64,000 nucleotides of DNA from assembly GCA_900546075.1 (NCBI GenBank), contig URBH01000002.1:15550-79549 (forward strand), in the 5' to 3' direction. How positions within the stretch are numbered: the stretch's first letter is position 1; each line of letters opens with the position of its first letter. The translations under genes and the position numbers were made by a program. Below, piece after piece: positions 52,355 through 61,815 of the stretch. Origin of the DNA: an uncultured Eubacteriales bacterium (GTDB taxonomy: Bacteria; Bacillota; Clostridia; Oscillospirales; Oscillospiraceae). The notes under the pieces are model-generated. The model saw only the letters and a list, made by a program, of their open reading frames with translations. It was not told the origin of the DNA and made no database searches.

Positions 52355-55300
52355 ATGAAAACACCTTGTCAGCGGCTGCTTTCGTTGCTGCTGGTATTTG
52401 TGCTGGTGCTAAGCCTCATCCCGTCGGTTTATGCAGCCGACAATGATGAAAGTACCCCCACAGAACCGGAAGCCACGGAAACAACTGCATCCACCGAATC
52501 CCCCACGACCACACCCCCTCAGTCAGATCCTTCTGAAGAAACAGAAGGCAGCTCCGCAGGCGCACCTGATTCCCAGCCTGACAATGAATACGGGATTGCG
52601 ACAACCGCCAGCACATCTGCAGGCGTCCTGCTGTTTGACTATGCCGACCACGGCAACTACACAACGGTGCTGAACAGTCAGGTCTCGGTTACTTATAAGC
52701 CCAACGGAACCGGTTCCGCGAAAACGGCATATATCAAAAATCTGGGCTGGCATTTCGCCCGGTACAATAACATTGCCTATGCAGACGATCCGCTGTACTG
52801 TATTGAGCCTTACAAAAACTATGCCGCAAGTACATCCGGCAACTCTGTCGACCGGGATGTCACACTTACCGGCAGCGGCAGCACCGCCGGTGCAACCGCA
52901 TGGTATTCCCTGCCGGAAGCAAGGCGAAAGGCCATTGGTCTGATTCTTCTTTACAGCGACGAAATGTGGGATCACTCCATCAGCGTCACCACGACGTACA
53001 AAGACGACAATCCCAACGTCCCGCTCAGAATCGCAACGCAGTTCCTCATTTACGAAATTGTGTGCGGCCTCCGGGATCCGGAAACATTCGTCCTGAATTC
53101 TGCCAACGAAAGCGGAACTGCAGGCAACATTTTCTACAACGCCGGTGCTGCCTCCGTATCTTACTTTGCTCCGAACTATAACACTCTGGTCAGCTGCGTT
53201 CAGGCTGCCCTGAAGATTCCGAGCTTCACCTCCAGCTCCAGCAGCTCCGCACCCACCATTACGCTGACCGGAGATGAAACCAGTGTCTATGACTCCAATG
53301 GAGTTCTGTCCGGGTTCAGCTTCACGAACGGCAATGGCGCAGAGTTCCGTAAATCCGGCAACACACTTTATATCTCCCAGACTGGCACCATCTCCGAGTC
53401 TACTGTCTTCAAAGCGACGAAGACGATTCCTTCTGCTGAAAACTCGGCCTATTCTCTTTGGTACATGTCCGGCTCCTCTTACCAGACAACGATCAACCTG
53501 TACCGTCCTGAGTCCGGTACGCTGAACGCCTATTTCAAATTAAAAGGTCAGGCGATTGGCAATCTGAGCCTGACGAAAACCACGGAAGATGGTAAGAACT
53601 TATCCGGATGGAAGTTTGGGATCTATTCCAACTCCGCCTGCACCAGCCTCGTTTCCGGCCCTCACACGACAGATTCCAGCGGCAGGATCTCCGTTACCGG
53701 TCTTACCGCTGGCACCTATTATGTCAAAGAATTGGGGCATACCAATTCCGGTATTGAGGGCCTGTACGTATGCTCCAGCACAAATCCTCAGAAGGTTACG
53801 ATTATCAACGGCAGCACGGCATCTGTCAGCTTCGTGAACAAGCTCAATACCGGCAGGCTGGCTTTGACAAAGAAAACGGATGACGGGTCGAATCTTTCCG
53901 GCTGGCGATTTGGCATTTATTCCGATTCCGGCTGCACGACTCTGGTTTCCGGCCCTCATACAACGGATGCCAACGGCAGCATTTCGGTCGACGGCATCAC
54001 CCCGGGTACCTACTATGTGAAAGAAATCGGCCACACGGATTCCTCTGTAAACGAGAAGTATGTGTGTTCCGGCACCAATCCGCAGAAAGTAACCATCGCC
54101 GGGGGTGCAGCAGCCTCTGTTACCTTCATCAATAAGATCAAAACCGGAAACTTCAGTCTGACCAAAACGACCAGCGATGGGCTGAATCTGGCAGGCTGGG
54201 AATTTGGAATCTACTCCGATTCCGGTTGCACCACATTGGTGTCCGGTCCCCATACAACAGATTCCAAGGGTGCCATATCCGTTACCGGTCTGGAAATCGG
54301 CACCTACTATGTCAAGGAGCTTGGACACCGTGACGATGATATTGAGGCAATGTACAGCTGTGCAAGCGACAACCCCCAAAAGGTGACGATTACCTACGGT
54401 ACCACCGCCTCTGTCAGCTTCCATAACTCTCTGGAACCCGGTTCCGTCAGACTGATCAAGCAGACCAATACAGGAAAGAACCTCTCCGGCTGGCAGATTG
54501 GGATCTATACGGATGTCGCCTGCACGCAACCAATCGAAGGTTCCCCCTTTACAACAGGCAAAGACGGCACCATTGTGATAGATGGCTTGTCTCCCCAGAA
54601 GCTGTATGCAAAGGAAATTGCGGTGGATGATCCCTACTGGGTCTGTGATTCTTCTGTCAAGGCCATCACCGTCAAAGCGAATGCGACGGTATCTGTGACC
54701 TTCAGCAATACCCACAATGGCGATCTTCGCGTAAAAAAGAATGCCGTTGACGGAAGCCCCGAAGGGTGGAATTTCCATATTTTGGATGCCAATCGGGAGC
54801 TGGTAGAAACCATTACAACCGGTGAGGACGGCTATGCAGCATCCAGTAAGCTCGAACCCGGCACGTATTACGTCGTTGAGATTCACGACAGAGATGAAAC
54901 ATACTGGACTTACGATGCTGTTGTCGAAAAGCAGGTTACAGTTACTGCCGGTACACAGTCCGAAGTCGAATACACCAACGAACAATTTGGCATTCTGGTT
55001 TTCTGTAAGACGACGAACACTGGCAATCAGCTCGGCGGCTGGACGTTCCGCGTTCAGGATTCGGACGGGAATGTCGTGGGCGACTATACCACCGACGAAA
55101 CGGGGTATGCCAGCACCGGCAAACTCAAGCCCGGCAGCTATACCGTTCTGGAGCTTTCCAACGGTGACGACTACTGGAACTGCGAGCTGGGATACCACTC
55201 CGTCACGATCATTGCAGGCAAGGCCACAGAAGATGCATGGCATAACCGTGAGCAGGGATTGGGCTGGTTCCATAAGTCTACCAACACCGGCGAGTCCCTT

Positions 55301-56281
55301 GAAGGCTGGGAGATCACCATTTACTCCGATAAAGAATGTACCCAAAAGGTGACTACCGTTACCACAAATGCCGACGGCAAGGTCGGTATATATCTTGACC
55401 CCGGCATCTATTATGCCAGAGAATCCGGAGACACCGAAGGCCGCTTTGAAAATGAGTACTGGCTTGTGGATGAGTCCATTAAAGAGTTTGAAATTCTGCC
55501 CCACAAAGATGTGGATATCACCTTTGTCAACACCCAGTACGGCAAAATCAAAGTCATAAAGTCCATGCCCTCCAGCGGCTCTCTTGAGGGATGGACCTTC
55601 ATCGTCAGAGACATCAACGGTGACGAAATAAAAGGCTCGCCCTTCATCACAGACGCATCCGGTCTCATTGTCAGTGAGAACCTCTATCCTGGTACTTATG
55701 CCGTTGAAGAGGTAATCCCCGATGACAGTCCTTACATCTGCGTTTCGGAAAATCCCCAATCCGTCACTGTCGTCCAAGGGAGGACTGCTGAGGTACGCTT
55801 CACAAATTCTCTCCGCTCCGGCAAGATTGCAATTCGGAAGGTCGATACCACAGGTGAGCCTCTGGCTGGCGCTGAGTTCCTGCTGGAATGGTCCGTGGAC
55901 GGTACCTCTTGGCTACCCGTTGTTTATTCCAACTCCGGTTATGCGAAAGAAGGCACCTGCTCCAGCGAGGGCCTCACAGATGGCCGCCTCATCTCGGATA
56001 AAACCGGTCTGGTAGAATTCACCGGTCTGCATCCGGAACGCCTTTACCGTCTGACCGAAACTGCCGCACCCGATGGTTTCCAGCTGCTTGCGGATACCGC
56101 CTATGAAGGCGGGCTGCCCGACGATAAGGAGTACACCGTTGATTTGACCGTCGTAAATGTACGTACCTATGAGCTTCCCGAAACCGGCTCCAAGTCTCTG
56201 GTACTCATGCCCATCGCATTGATTCTGGCCTGCAGCCTGTGCGGTGCGATTCTGTTCGTAACCAAGCGTAAGAAGCAGTAA
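52355..56281 (+). CDS. Thioester-domain adhesin with Cna-B-like repeats and LPXTG anchor (pilus tip type)
   Basis: 1308 residues from ATG 52355. A signal peptide ends near PSVYAADN. After a Thr/Pro-rich linker comes a thioester domain: Cys149 in LYCIEPYKN and Gln229 in IATQFLIYEI, the pair that forms an internal bond able to react covalently with host amines. Nine repeats of about 80-95 residues follow (53560-56170), each starting with a Lys strand such as SLTKTTEDG plus LSGW. The best have the Lys-Glu-Asn set of isopeptide-linked Cna-B domains. The end is LPETG, a membrane helix and basic tail. It resembles streptococcal Cpa. Confidence 0.9.
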   Translation: MKTPCQRLLSLLLVFVLVLSLIPSVYAADNDESTPTEPEATETTASTESPTTTPPQSDPSEETEGSSAGAPDSQPDNEYGIATTASTSAGVLLFDYADHGNYTTVLNSQVSVTYKPNGTGSAKTAYIKNLGWHFARYNNIAYADDPLYCIEPYKNYAASTSGNSVDRDVTLTGSGSTAGATAWYSLPEARRKAIGLILLYSDEMWDHSISVTTTYKDDNPNVPLRIATQFLIYEIVCGLRDPETFVLNSANESGTAGNIFYNAGAASVSYFAPNYNTLVSCVQAALKIPSFTSSSSSSAPTITLTGDETSVYDSNGVLSGFSFTNGNGAEFRKSGNTLYISQTGTISESTVFKATKTIPSAENSAYSLWYMSGSSYQTTINLYRPESGTLNAYFKLKGQAIGNLSLTKTTEDGKNLSGWKFGIYSNSACTSLVSGPHTTDSSGRISVTGLTAGTYYVKELGHTNSGIEGLYVCSSTNPQKVTIINGSTASVSFVNKLNTGRLALTKKTDDGSNLSGWRFGIYSDSGCTTLVSGPHTTDANGSISVDGITPGTYYVKEIGHTDSSVNEKYVCSGTNPQKVTIAGGAAASVTFINKIKTGNFSLTKTTSDGLNLAGWEFGIYSDSGCTTLVSGPHTTDSKGAISVTGLEIGTYYVKELGHRDDDIEAMYSCASDNPQKVTITYGTTASVSFHNSLEPGSVRLIKQTNTGKNLSGWQIGIYTDVACTQPIEGSPFTTGKDGTIVIDGLSPQKLYAKEIAVDDPYWVCDSSVKAITVKANATVSVTFSNTHNGDLRVKKNAVDGSPEGWNFHILDANRELVETITTGEDGYAASSKLEPGTYYVVEIHDRDETYWTYDAVVEKQVTVTAGTQSEVEYTNEQFGILVFCKTTNTGNQLGGWTFRVQDSDGNVVGDYTTDETGYASTGKLKPGSYTVLELSNGDDYWNCELGYHSVTIIAGKATEDAWHNREQGLGWFHKSTNTGESLEGWEITIYSDKECTQKVTTVTTNADGKVGIYLDPGIYYARESGDTEGRFENEYWLVDESIKEFEILPHKDVDITFVNTQYGKIKVIKSMPSSGSLEGWTFIVRDINGDEIKGSPFITDASGLIVSENLYPGTYAVEEVIPDDSPYICVSENPQSVTVVQGRTAEVRFTNSLRSGKIAIRKVDTTGEPLAGAEFLLEWSVDGTSWLPVVYSNSGYAKEGTCSSEGLTDGRLISDKTGLVEFTGLHPERLYRLTETAAPDGFQLLADTAYEGGLPDDKEYTVDLTVVNVRTYELPETGSKSLVLMPIALILACSLCGAILFVTKRKKQ

Positions 56282-56312
56282 CGGGAGAAAATGAATATGC
56301 GTTTTTTCTACT

Positions 56313-56339
56313 GGCGCCGAGGTCCCCCCGGCGCCTTTT
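56313..56339 (+). terminator. Terminator-like hairpin between adhesin and backbone pilin
   Basis: GGCGCCG / CGGCGCC with a nine-base loop is followed by TTTTC, 67 bases before the pilin ATG. Partial read-through would set the adhesin-to-pilin ratio. Confidence 0.8.
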
Positions 56340-56405
56340 CTTTTTCCAAAATGGATGCCAACCAACAAACTACTTTTTCAACACTGAAAGGATGTATTAA
56401 CCATT

Positions 56406-58511
56406 ATGAAGTCTGTCAAAAAGATTCTGGCCATGTGCCTTGCGATCATGATGATCGTTTCCTGTATCCCCGCCGCCCATGCTGCTGATGTCCCCAACAC
56501 AGCCATTGACCTCGATGCCAAGGGCAGCCTTACTCTGTATAAATACGACCTTACAAACGCGGAAAAGGATGGTGTGTGGGATTCCTCCTACGTCTCCACC
56601 GGCGTATACGACGAGAACGTCAACAAAACTCTGGGCGAGTCCAAACGTGCCGGCGATAATGATAACAGCGCTGATCTTGGCAATGGCGAGGTTAGCTACG
56701 GTTATGCCGTGAAGGGCGTCGAGTTCACATACCTGCGCGTCGGTGACATTGTTCAGTACACCGAGTCCGCCAACGATGGTGATGCCGATAACCATATTGA
56801 AATTCTGTATGGCATCGACAAGGCTGTCGGTGCAGACCTGCTGACTGTTTTGGGGCTGGAAAATGGCGCTGATCGTTATACCAATGCTGACCATCTGGAT
56901 AACGCGAAATACTACTATCAGAGCGACGTTCTGATTGACGCTCTGGCACAGGCTCTGCAGAACAATTCCACCACCGTTAAGAATGCACTGGAAACCTACG
57001 TTGCCAACAATGGCGGTACCGCAATGCCCCTGACCGGTGCCTACGGTAAGTCTCAGGCCAACAATCTGGATCTTGGCCTTTATATCATTGCCGAGACCAA
57101 GTGTCCTGAAATGGTCACTTCCACCTGCGCCCCCTTCTTCCTCAGCATCCCAATGAGTCCCGTTTCCGGTAGCAATGCCACCGATGGCAATACCCGTTGG
57201 CTCTACGATGTGACCATTTATCCGAAAAACCTGACCGGCATTCCTACCCTCACCAAAAGCCTGCGGGAAAATGTGAACGACACCGGCAAACACAAGGGCG
57301 CCACCAATGACGTCACCGATGGCTATGCCAACACCGGAACCGCTTCTGACGGCGACGTCATCGACTACCAGATCCTCTCCACGCTCGCCTCCATTACCAG
57401 CAAAAGTACCTACTACAGCGAGCTGGCGTTTATTGATACATTGTCTCCCGGTCTGAGCTATAACAAGAACGATATTCTCATTGAGTTCTTCTCCGATGCC
57501 GCCTGCACCAATTTGCTGGATAGCTGGGATGAGTCTAAGGGCTACTTCAAGGTATCCTATTCCAGCACCTCCAAGAACGAGTCCGTTATGACCATTGAAA
57601 TGACCGCTCAGGGCCTGAATGAAATCAACACCAACAAGCGCGTTTACACCGGTGCCTCCATGATAAACTCCGGTTACTCCGACTGCACCGTCCGTATCAC
57701 TTACAAGGCTACCATGCACTCTGATGATTCCGTTGTTTACGGCAATTCCGGTAATCCCAACGAGGTCGTCATGCTTTGGAAGCGTTCCTCCCAGGATTAC
57801 TACGACACGCTGGTTGACGATGCGCACATTTTCACCTATGCCGTAGAGCTGGTAAAGCTCTTCTCCGACGCCAAGGGCGACTATGCCAACGTTGAATTCA
57901 TCATGCAGAATGATTCCGATAAGTACTATGTCAAGGCGGAGCTGAACAAAGACGAGGGTGTCTACTATGTGGTCGGCCATGTAGCCGACAAGAAAGACGC
58001 TACGCACTTCATTCCCGTCAAGAACGCTGACGGTGAGGGGCTGGTCATTGTCAAGGGATTGGAGGACGATGCTTATACTGTAACTGAAGTCCGAACCGAT
58101 AATGGCTATACGCTGCTCAAGGACAACATCAAAATCGTCATTTCTCAGGTCGAAGCCACGGAACTGTGTGACATCTACTCCTCCGACCTGCTGGGGCTGG
58201 TTCAGAACGATCCCCGGTATGCAGCCATTATCAAAGACACCGGCAACCTCAAGAATATGCCTCAGCCCCATCTGGAGCACCACCTGCTGACCGCATCCGC
58301 CACTGTCGACAGCAAGAATGTCAACATGCTGGACGATGACGGCAGTGCAAATGCCATCGTTCCTCTGAAAGTCATCAATACCCGCGGTTTTGATTTGCCG
58401 CAGACCGGCGATTCCGGCACTATGGCATTCAGTATCATCGGCATCCTGCTGATGGCCTGCGCAGCCGTTGTCATCGTGATGGTTTTCCGGAAGAAGTGTA
58501 ATTCCAACTAA
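56406..58511 (+). CDS. Major pilin (backbone) with YPK pilin motif, E-box and LPXTG
   Basis: 701 residues with a signal peptide (to about residue 27). The pilin motif is exact: WLYDVTIYPKN, whose Lys274 is the expected sortase crosslink point. TLTKSL and a D2-type isopeptide domain follow. The E-box is YTVTEVRTDNGYTLL, and the C-terminus has LPQTGDSGTMAF, a helix and basic tail. Class C sortases join the LPXTG Thr of one subunit to the Lys of the next. It follows the adhesin and precedes the sortases, the order of Gram-positive pilus islands. Confidence 0.93.
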   Translation: MKSVKKILAMCLAIMMIVSCIPAAHAADVPNTAIDLDAKGSLTLYKYDLTNAEKDGVWDSSYVSTGVYDENVNKTLGESKRAGDNDNSADLGNGEVSYGYAVKGVEFTYLRVGDIVQYTESANDGDADNHIEILYGIDKAVGADLLTVLGLENGADRYTNADHLDNAKYYYQSDVLIDALAQALQNNSTTVKNALETYVANNGGTAMPLTGAYGKSQANNLDLGLYIIAETKCPEMVTSTCAPFFLSIPMSPVSGSNATDGNTRWLYDVTIYPKNLTGIPTLTKSLRENVNDTGKHKGATNDVTDGYANTGTASDGDVIDYQILSTLASITSKSTYYSELAFIDTLSPGLSYNKNDILIEFFSDAACTNLLDSWDESKGYFKVSYSSTSKNESVMTIEMTAQGLNEINTNKRVYTGASMINSGYSDCTVRITYKATMHSDDSVVYGNSGNPNEVVMLWKRSSQDYYDTLVDDAHIFTYAVELVKLFSDAKGDYANVEFIMQNDSDKYYVKAELNKDEGVYYVVGHVADKKDATHFIPVKNADGEGLVIVKGLEDDAYTVTEVRTDNGYTLLKDNIKIVISQVEATELCDIYSSDLLGLVQNDPRYAAIIKDTGNLKNMPQPHLEHHLLTASATVDSKNVNMLDDDGSANAIVPLKVINTRGFDLPQTGDSGTMAFSIIGILLMACAAVVIVMVFRKKCNSN

Positions 58512-58519
58512 GCGCAGAT

Positions 58520-58549
58520 AACGGAGGGGAACCAGCGTCCCCTCCGTTT
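58520..58549 (+). terminator. Terminator-like hairpin after the backbone pilin
   Basis: A perfect eleven-pair stem AACGGAGGGGA / TCCCCTCCGTT with a seven-base loop and short T run lies nine bases after the pilin stop. It would lower sortase expression relative to pilin. Confidence 0.8.
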
Positions 58550-58636
58550 CCGTCCTATGGTTCATAAGCTATAACTGATGAACTGGCTTTTCCTTCCCGT
58601 CTCTACACCTATAAAGGAAAGGATTTTGACATCTTT

Positions 58637-59602
58637 ATGCCGAAAAAAGTTCCGAAATCCATCCGTCTCTCTTCCAAAGCGCGTAAGAAGCTCACAATCG
58701 CCTGCGCCATACTGGTATTTTTGTTTGCCCTCGGGATCACTTTGTATCCGCTGATCAGCAACTGGTATAACAGCCGGCACCAGTCTGAGATCCATACACA
58801 GTATCTGGAAGTGCTGCGGCAGGTCGACAACTCTGAGATCATTCTGGCCGAACGTTATGCAAATGAGTATAACACAGCCATCGCCCCCGGCACACAGCTC
58901 AGTGATGCATTCTCCAAAGAGGCACTGCTGTGGGCATCTGAGGACTACGAGAACCTGTTGAATCTGGCAGGTGATGGGATCATGGGCTATATTGAAATTC
59001 CCATGATTCAGGTAAATCTGCCAATCTATCATGGTACTGATTCAAAAACTCTGGATATCGGCGTTGGCCATCTTCTTGGCAGTTCTCTGCCGGTCGGCGG
59101 CAAAGGTACGCACACCGTCCTGACGGGGCATTCCGGTATGGCCACACAGAAGATGTTTTCCGATCTGGACAAACTGGAGCTGGGCGATGTGTTCTACCTG
59201 CAGGTATTGGACGAAACCCTTGCTTATCAGGTGGATGCCATCCATACCGTCCTGCCTTACGATACCTCTTTCCTCGGAATCACCGAGGGTGAGGACTATT
59301 GCACGCTGGTCACCTGCACCCCCTTTGGCATCAATACCCACCGCCTGCTCGTTCGCGGGACACGCATCCCCTACGAGGAGGCCGAAGTCATCACCGCAGA
59401 GAAACTGCAGGTGGAAGATACCCCCGCATCCACTTGGGAACAGCAGTATATCAAAGGCATCCTGCTTGGCATCGCAACTGTTGCTGTAATTTTAGTCTTC
59501 TGCATCTGGGGCAGCCATTGCCAGAAGCGCAGACGCCGTAGAAAAACACGTCAGCGTGAGCAATTCCGGCCGAGAAAGCGAGGCAAGTATGAAAAAGCTT
59601 AA
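58637..59602 (+). CDS. Class C pilin sortase
   Basis: 321 residues. Membrane helices lie near both ends (residues about 17-38 and 277-298), as in class C sortases. The catalytic triad is present: His in HTVLTGHSGM, Cys in YCTLVTCTPFG and Arg in THRLLVRG. It polymerises the backbone pilin next door. The cytoplasmic tail is strongly basic (KRRRRRKTRQ). GAAAGGAT lies upstream of the ATG at some distance. The 3' end overlaps the next sortase gene. Confidence 0.93.
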   Translation: MPKKVPKSIRLSSKARKKLTIACAILVFLFALGITLYPLISNWYNSRHQSEIHTQYLEVLRQVDNSEIILAERYANEYNTAIAPGTQLSDAFSKEALLWASEDYENLLNLAGDGIMGYIEIPMIQVNLPIYHGTDSKTLDIGVGHLLGSSLPVGGKGTHTVLTGHSGMATQKMFSDLDKLELGDVFYLQVLDETLAYQVDAIHTVLPYDTSFLGITEGEDYCTLVTCTPFGINTHRLLVRGTRIPYEEAEVITAEKLQVEDTPASTWEQQYIKGILLGIATVAVILVFCIWGSHCQKRRRRRKTRQREQFRPRKRGKYEKA

Positions 59603-60362
59603 ATACCTTGTACTTATCCTTATGATCCTTGTTTTTCTTTCCGGTCTGGGAGTTCTCCTATACCCATATATTCGAGGATATCTGGTCGACCGGCAAATCG
59701 AACGGACCGCTGAGGAATTCCTGAGTCGCGTTGAAACTGACCCAATTTCACCATACCCATCTGAAAGTCAGTTGGATCAGGATACGCCTTCAGATTCGCC
59801 GGAACCTACCGAGCCGGATACCTATACTGACTTATGGCGGGATATGGTCGATTACAATAAAGAAATCTATATCAATGGCCAAAAAGGGCTGGATTGCAAA
59901 CTTGCGTATGAAGACCCCAGTTTCGTTCTGGCTGACTACGGTCTGGAAAGCGAAGTCTTTGCCGTGATTTCTATCCCCGCCTTGGAGCTGGAGATGCCGG
60001 TGTTTCTGGGCGCAAACTACCGTCACATGGCCGATGGTGCTGCTCTTTTAGGTCAAACCAGTATCCCCATCGGAGGAAAGAACACAAATTGTATCATTGC
60101 CGGCCATCGGGGATGGGGCGGCGCCTCTTACTTCCGGTATGTGGATAAGCTGCAGCCCGGCGACGAGGTCATCATTACGAACCTCTGGGAAACGCTCCAG
60201 TATAGGGTGGCCGAAATCCAGATTATTCAGCCAAACGAAGTTGAGCAGATCCTGATCAAGCCCGGTCAGGAACTTGTCACACTGTTGACCTGCCACCCTT
60301 ACGCATCCGGAGGCAGGCAGCGATATCTTGTGATCTGTGAAAGGGTAAATGAAAATAATTAA
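59589..60362 (+). CDS. Second sortase, single N-terminal anchor
   Basis: 257 residues from ATG 59589, inside the end of the first sortase gene. One N-terminal helix (residues about 6-26), an acidic Pro/Ser linker, then the sortase barrel with His in CIIAGHRGWGG, Cys in LVTLLTCHPYASGG and Arg in RQRYLVIC. It lacks the C-terminal helix of its neighbour. It may join the adhesin to the pilus or anchor the pilus to the wall. Both sortases appear active. Confidence 0.9.
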   Translation: MKKLKYLVLILMILVFLSGLGVLLYPYIRGYLVDRQIERTAEEFLSRVETDPISPYPSESQLDQDTPSDSPEPTEPDTYTDLWRDMVDYNKEIYINGQKGLDCKLAYEDPSFVLADYGLESEVFAVISIPALELEMPVFLGANYRHMADGAALLGQTSIPIGGKNTNCIIAGHRGWGGASYFRYVDKLQPGDEVIITNLWETLQYRVAEIQIIQPNEVEQILIKPGQELVTLLTCHPYASGGRQRYLVICERVNENN

Positions 60363-60407
60363 AAAACATCACATTTTTTACTGACTACAAATAACGGAGG
60401 TACTTAC

Positions 60408-60995
60408 ATGAAAACGAAAATTATGAAATGTCTGGCGCTTGTTCTGGCAATGACCTGCATCCTGTGCTTTCCCACCCCTGCATCTGCGGCCGCCCAAGGT
60501 ACTGACGGTACCGAGCTGGAAGTGGTTCAGCCTGAACAGCTGGAGATTCAGCTGGGCGAAAGCTGGGCCGGTGTTGCGTTTGAACTGAAAACCGATGCCG
60601 GCATGTACCCTGGGGTGATTCTCGTTGGCGAAGATGGCATCCTGCGTCTGGAAATCGGCGGCAGCACCAGCTACATTCTCACCTGCATGAACTCTGAAGT
60701 CGAAATACCCGAGCCTGATGCAGCACAGCGTACAGAAGGAGTTTCTGAAGCGGAAGATACAGCTGATACCTTACCCACCGAGGATACGGAAGCAGCTGCG
60801 TATCCTGAGGAGAGTACAGCTCCTGTCGAAGCAGATATGGCTGATGGCACCGTCTCCGGCATTCCCATCGCACATCTAGCACTGTTTGGCGGCGGTCTGA
60901 TCGTTGCTGTTGGTGTCCTTATCGGCATCCATATCTTCCAAAAGCGCCGTGAGGGTAGCTGCGCTGAGGACGATGATGAAAATGACGAAATCTGA
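60408..60995 (+). CDS. Small membrane-anchored surface protein of the pilus locus
   Basis: 195 residues from ATG 60408 after GGAGG. A signal peptide ends near TPASAAA. A short beta domain (residues about 35-95) is followed by an acidic Thr/Glu-rich stalk, a membrane helix (about 155-178) and a short tail ending EDDDENDEI. No LPXTG motif is present near the helix, so it is not a sortase substrate. The place of a minor pilus or accessory protein is suggested only by position. Confidence 0.6.
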   Translation: MKTKIMKCLALVLAMTCILCFPTPASAAAQGTDGTELEVVQPEQLEIQLGESWAGVAFELKTDAGMYPGVILVGEDGILRLEIGGSTSYILTCMNSEVEIPEPDAAQRTEGVSEAEDTADTLPTEDTEAAAYPEESTAPVEADMADGTVSGIPIAHLALFGGGLIVAVGVLIGIHIFQKRREGSCAEDDDENDEI

Positions 60996-61065
60996 GCCTG
61001 AAATGGGTATGGGAAGCAGGAAATTGTGCGATAAGTAGAACTTTTTTCATTCGTTTCCCAAACCA

Positions 61066-61094
61066 TTGACTATCTGAAACCCGGGTGCTACAAT
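61066..61094 (+). promoter_or_regulatory. Promoter of the DUF3268 leader RNA and regulator genes
   Basis: TTGACT (61066-61071) and TACAAT (61089-61094) are 17 bases apart, with TG at 61086-61087 in the extended -10 place. Confidence 0.85.
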
Positions 61095-61100
61095 GCAAGT

Positions 61101-61322
61101 GTGGCAGGGGCTTGCACCCAGGCTTTCGATCCGCCGGAAGAGCTCCCGGCGTTTGACGCACCCGGGTGGGTAGCGGAATCGTTACGGACTTAGCGTTGTT
61201 ATAGCGGTCCCCAATGGTGCAAGTCAATTGAACATGATTACCGGAAGGTTGCTTACTTTAGGCCTCGGTCGGATCCGACCCCATCGAGCGTGCTTTAGTA
61301 TTGCTTCCTTCCGGTATTTTTT
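61101..61322 (+). ncRNA. Structured leader RNA, probably the DUF3268 RNA motif
   Basis: The transcript begins near 61101. CTTGCACC (61111-61118) pairs with GGTGCAAG (61216-61223), enclosing CGCCGG / CCGGCG and GGAC / GTCC stems. It ends with a long hairpin TACCGGAAGG / CCTTCCGGTA and six T residues (61239-61322), which contains the palindrome GGTCGGATCCGACC. The next gene encodes a DUF3268 protein, and a conserved RNA named for that family is known from comparative searches. The name is from memory; the secondary structure is read from the sequence. Confidence 0.55.
61239..61322 (+). terminator. Terminator hairpin at the end of the leader RNA
   Basis: Ten-pair outer stem TACCGGAAGG / CCTTCCGGTA, with an inner CTCG/CGAG and GGTCGGATCCGACC part, is followed by six T residues. 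It lies 23 bases before the DUF3268 ATG, so expression of that gene requires read-through. Confidence 0.8.
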
Positions 61323-61344
61323 AATTTTACGGAGGTATATCACA

Positions 61345-61815
61345 ATGAAACCTAAAAACAAACGAAAGGGAATCGACAGAACCGCCCCTCGCTGTCCCTA
61401 CTGCGGCAGTCATACCATTCTAAGAAGTGCCGATGGCATCTACCGGGAAAATGCGCGCAACGACATGCTCTACGTGTGCAAGAACTACCCTGTGTGCGAC
61501 TCCTATGTCCGTGTCCAGCGCGGCACCAAGATACCCCTTGGAACTGTGGCGAACCGGGAACTGCGGGAGCTGCGGGCGGAAGCGCACCGCCAGTTCGACA
61601 AATTATACAAGCACGGCTATATGAGCAAGCACGATGCCTACCAGTGGCTCGGAGGTATCCTTAGTGTTCCCGCGAAACAGGCACACATTGCCCAGCTCAG
61701 TCTATTGTCCTGTAATCTGGTCATTCGGGAAGCCAAGAAGCAGGTCAATTGGTACCATATGCGTAAAATGGCCGCTCTACAGCAGACTCAGGAAGGGGAT
61801 GTGAAGGCGTCATGA
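61345..61815 (+). CDS. DUF3268 zinc-ribbon protein
   Basis: 156 residues from ATG 61345, after GGAGG nine bases upstream. The zinc ribbon has CPYCGSHTILRSAD and a second pair in LYVCKNYPVCDSYVRV, resembling topoisomerase-type zinc fingers. RGTKIPLGTVANRELRELRA and AYQWLGGILS are family features of DUF3268. It is likely a nucleic-acid-binding protein of mobile elements. It is coupled by ATGA to a sigma-like factor. Confidence 0.85.
   Translation: MKPKNKRKGIDRTAPRCPYCGSHTILRSADGIYRENARNDMLYVCKNYPVCDSYVRVQRGTKIPLGTVANRELRELRAEAHRQFDKLYKHGYMSKHDAYQWLGGILSVPAKQAHIAQLSLLSCNLVIREAKKQVNWYHMRKMAALQQTQEGDVKAS

Noticed and set aside
53600..55777. 725-codon minus-strand ORF opposite the adhesin
   Set aside because: Shadow of the repeated adhesin gene; low-complexity composition and no ribosome site.
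53560..56170. Regular repeats that might suggest a CRISPR array
   Set aside because: The repeats are about 250-280 bases, in frame and protein-coding (Cna-B-like); no short identical repeats with unique spacers occur in the window.
56397..58565. 722-codon minus-strand ORF opposite the backbone pilin
   Set aside because: Mirror-frame artefact of a biased codon pattern; the pilin on the plus strand has every expected motif.
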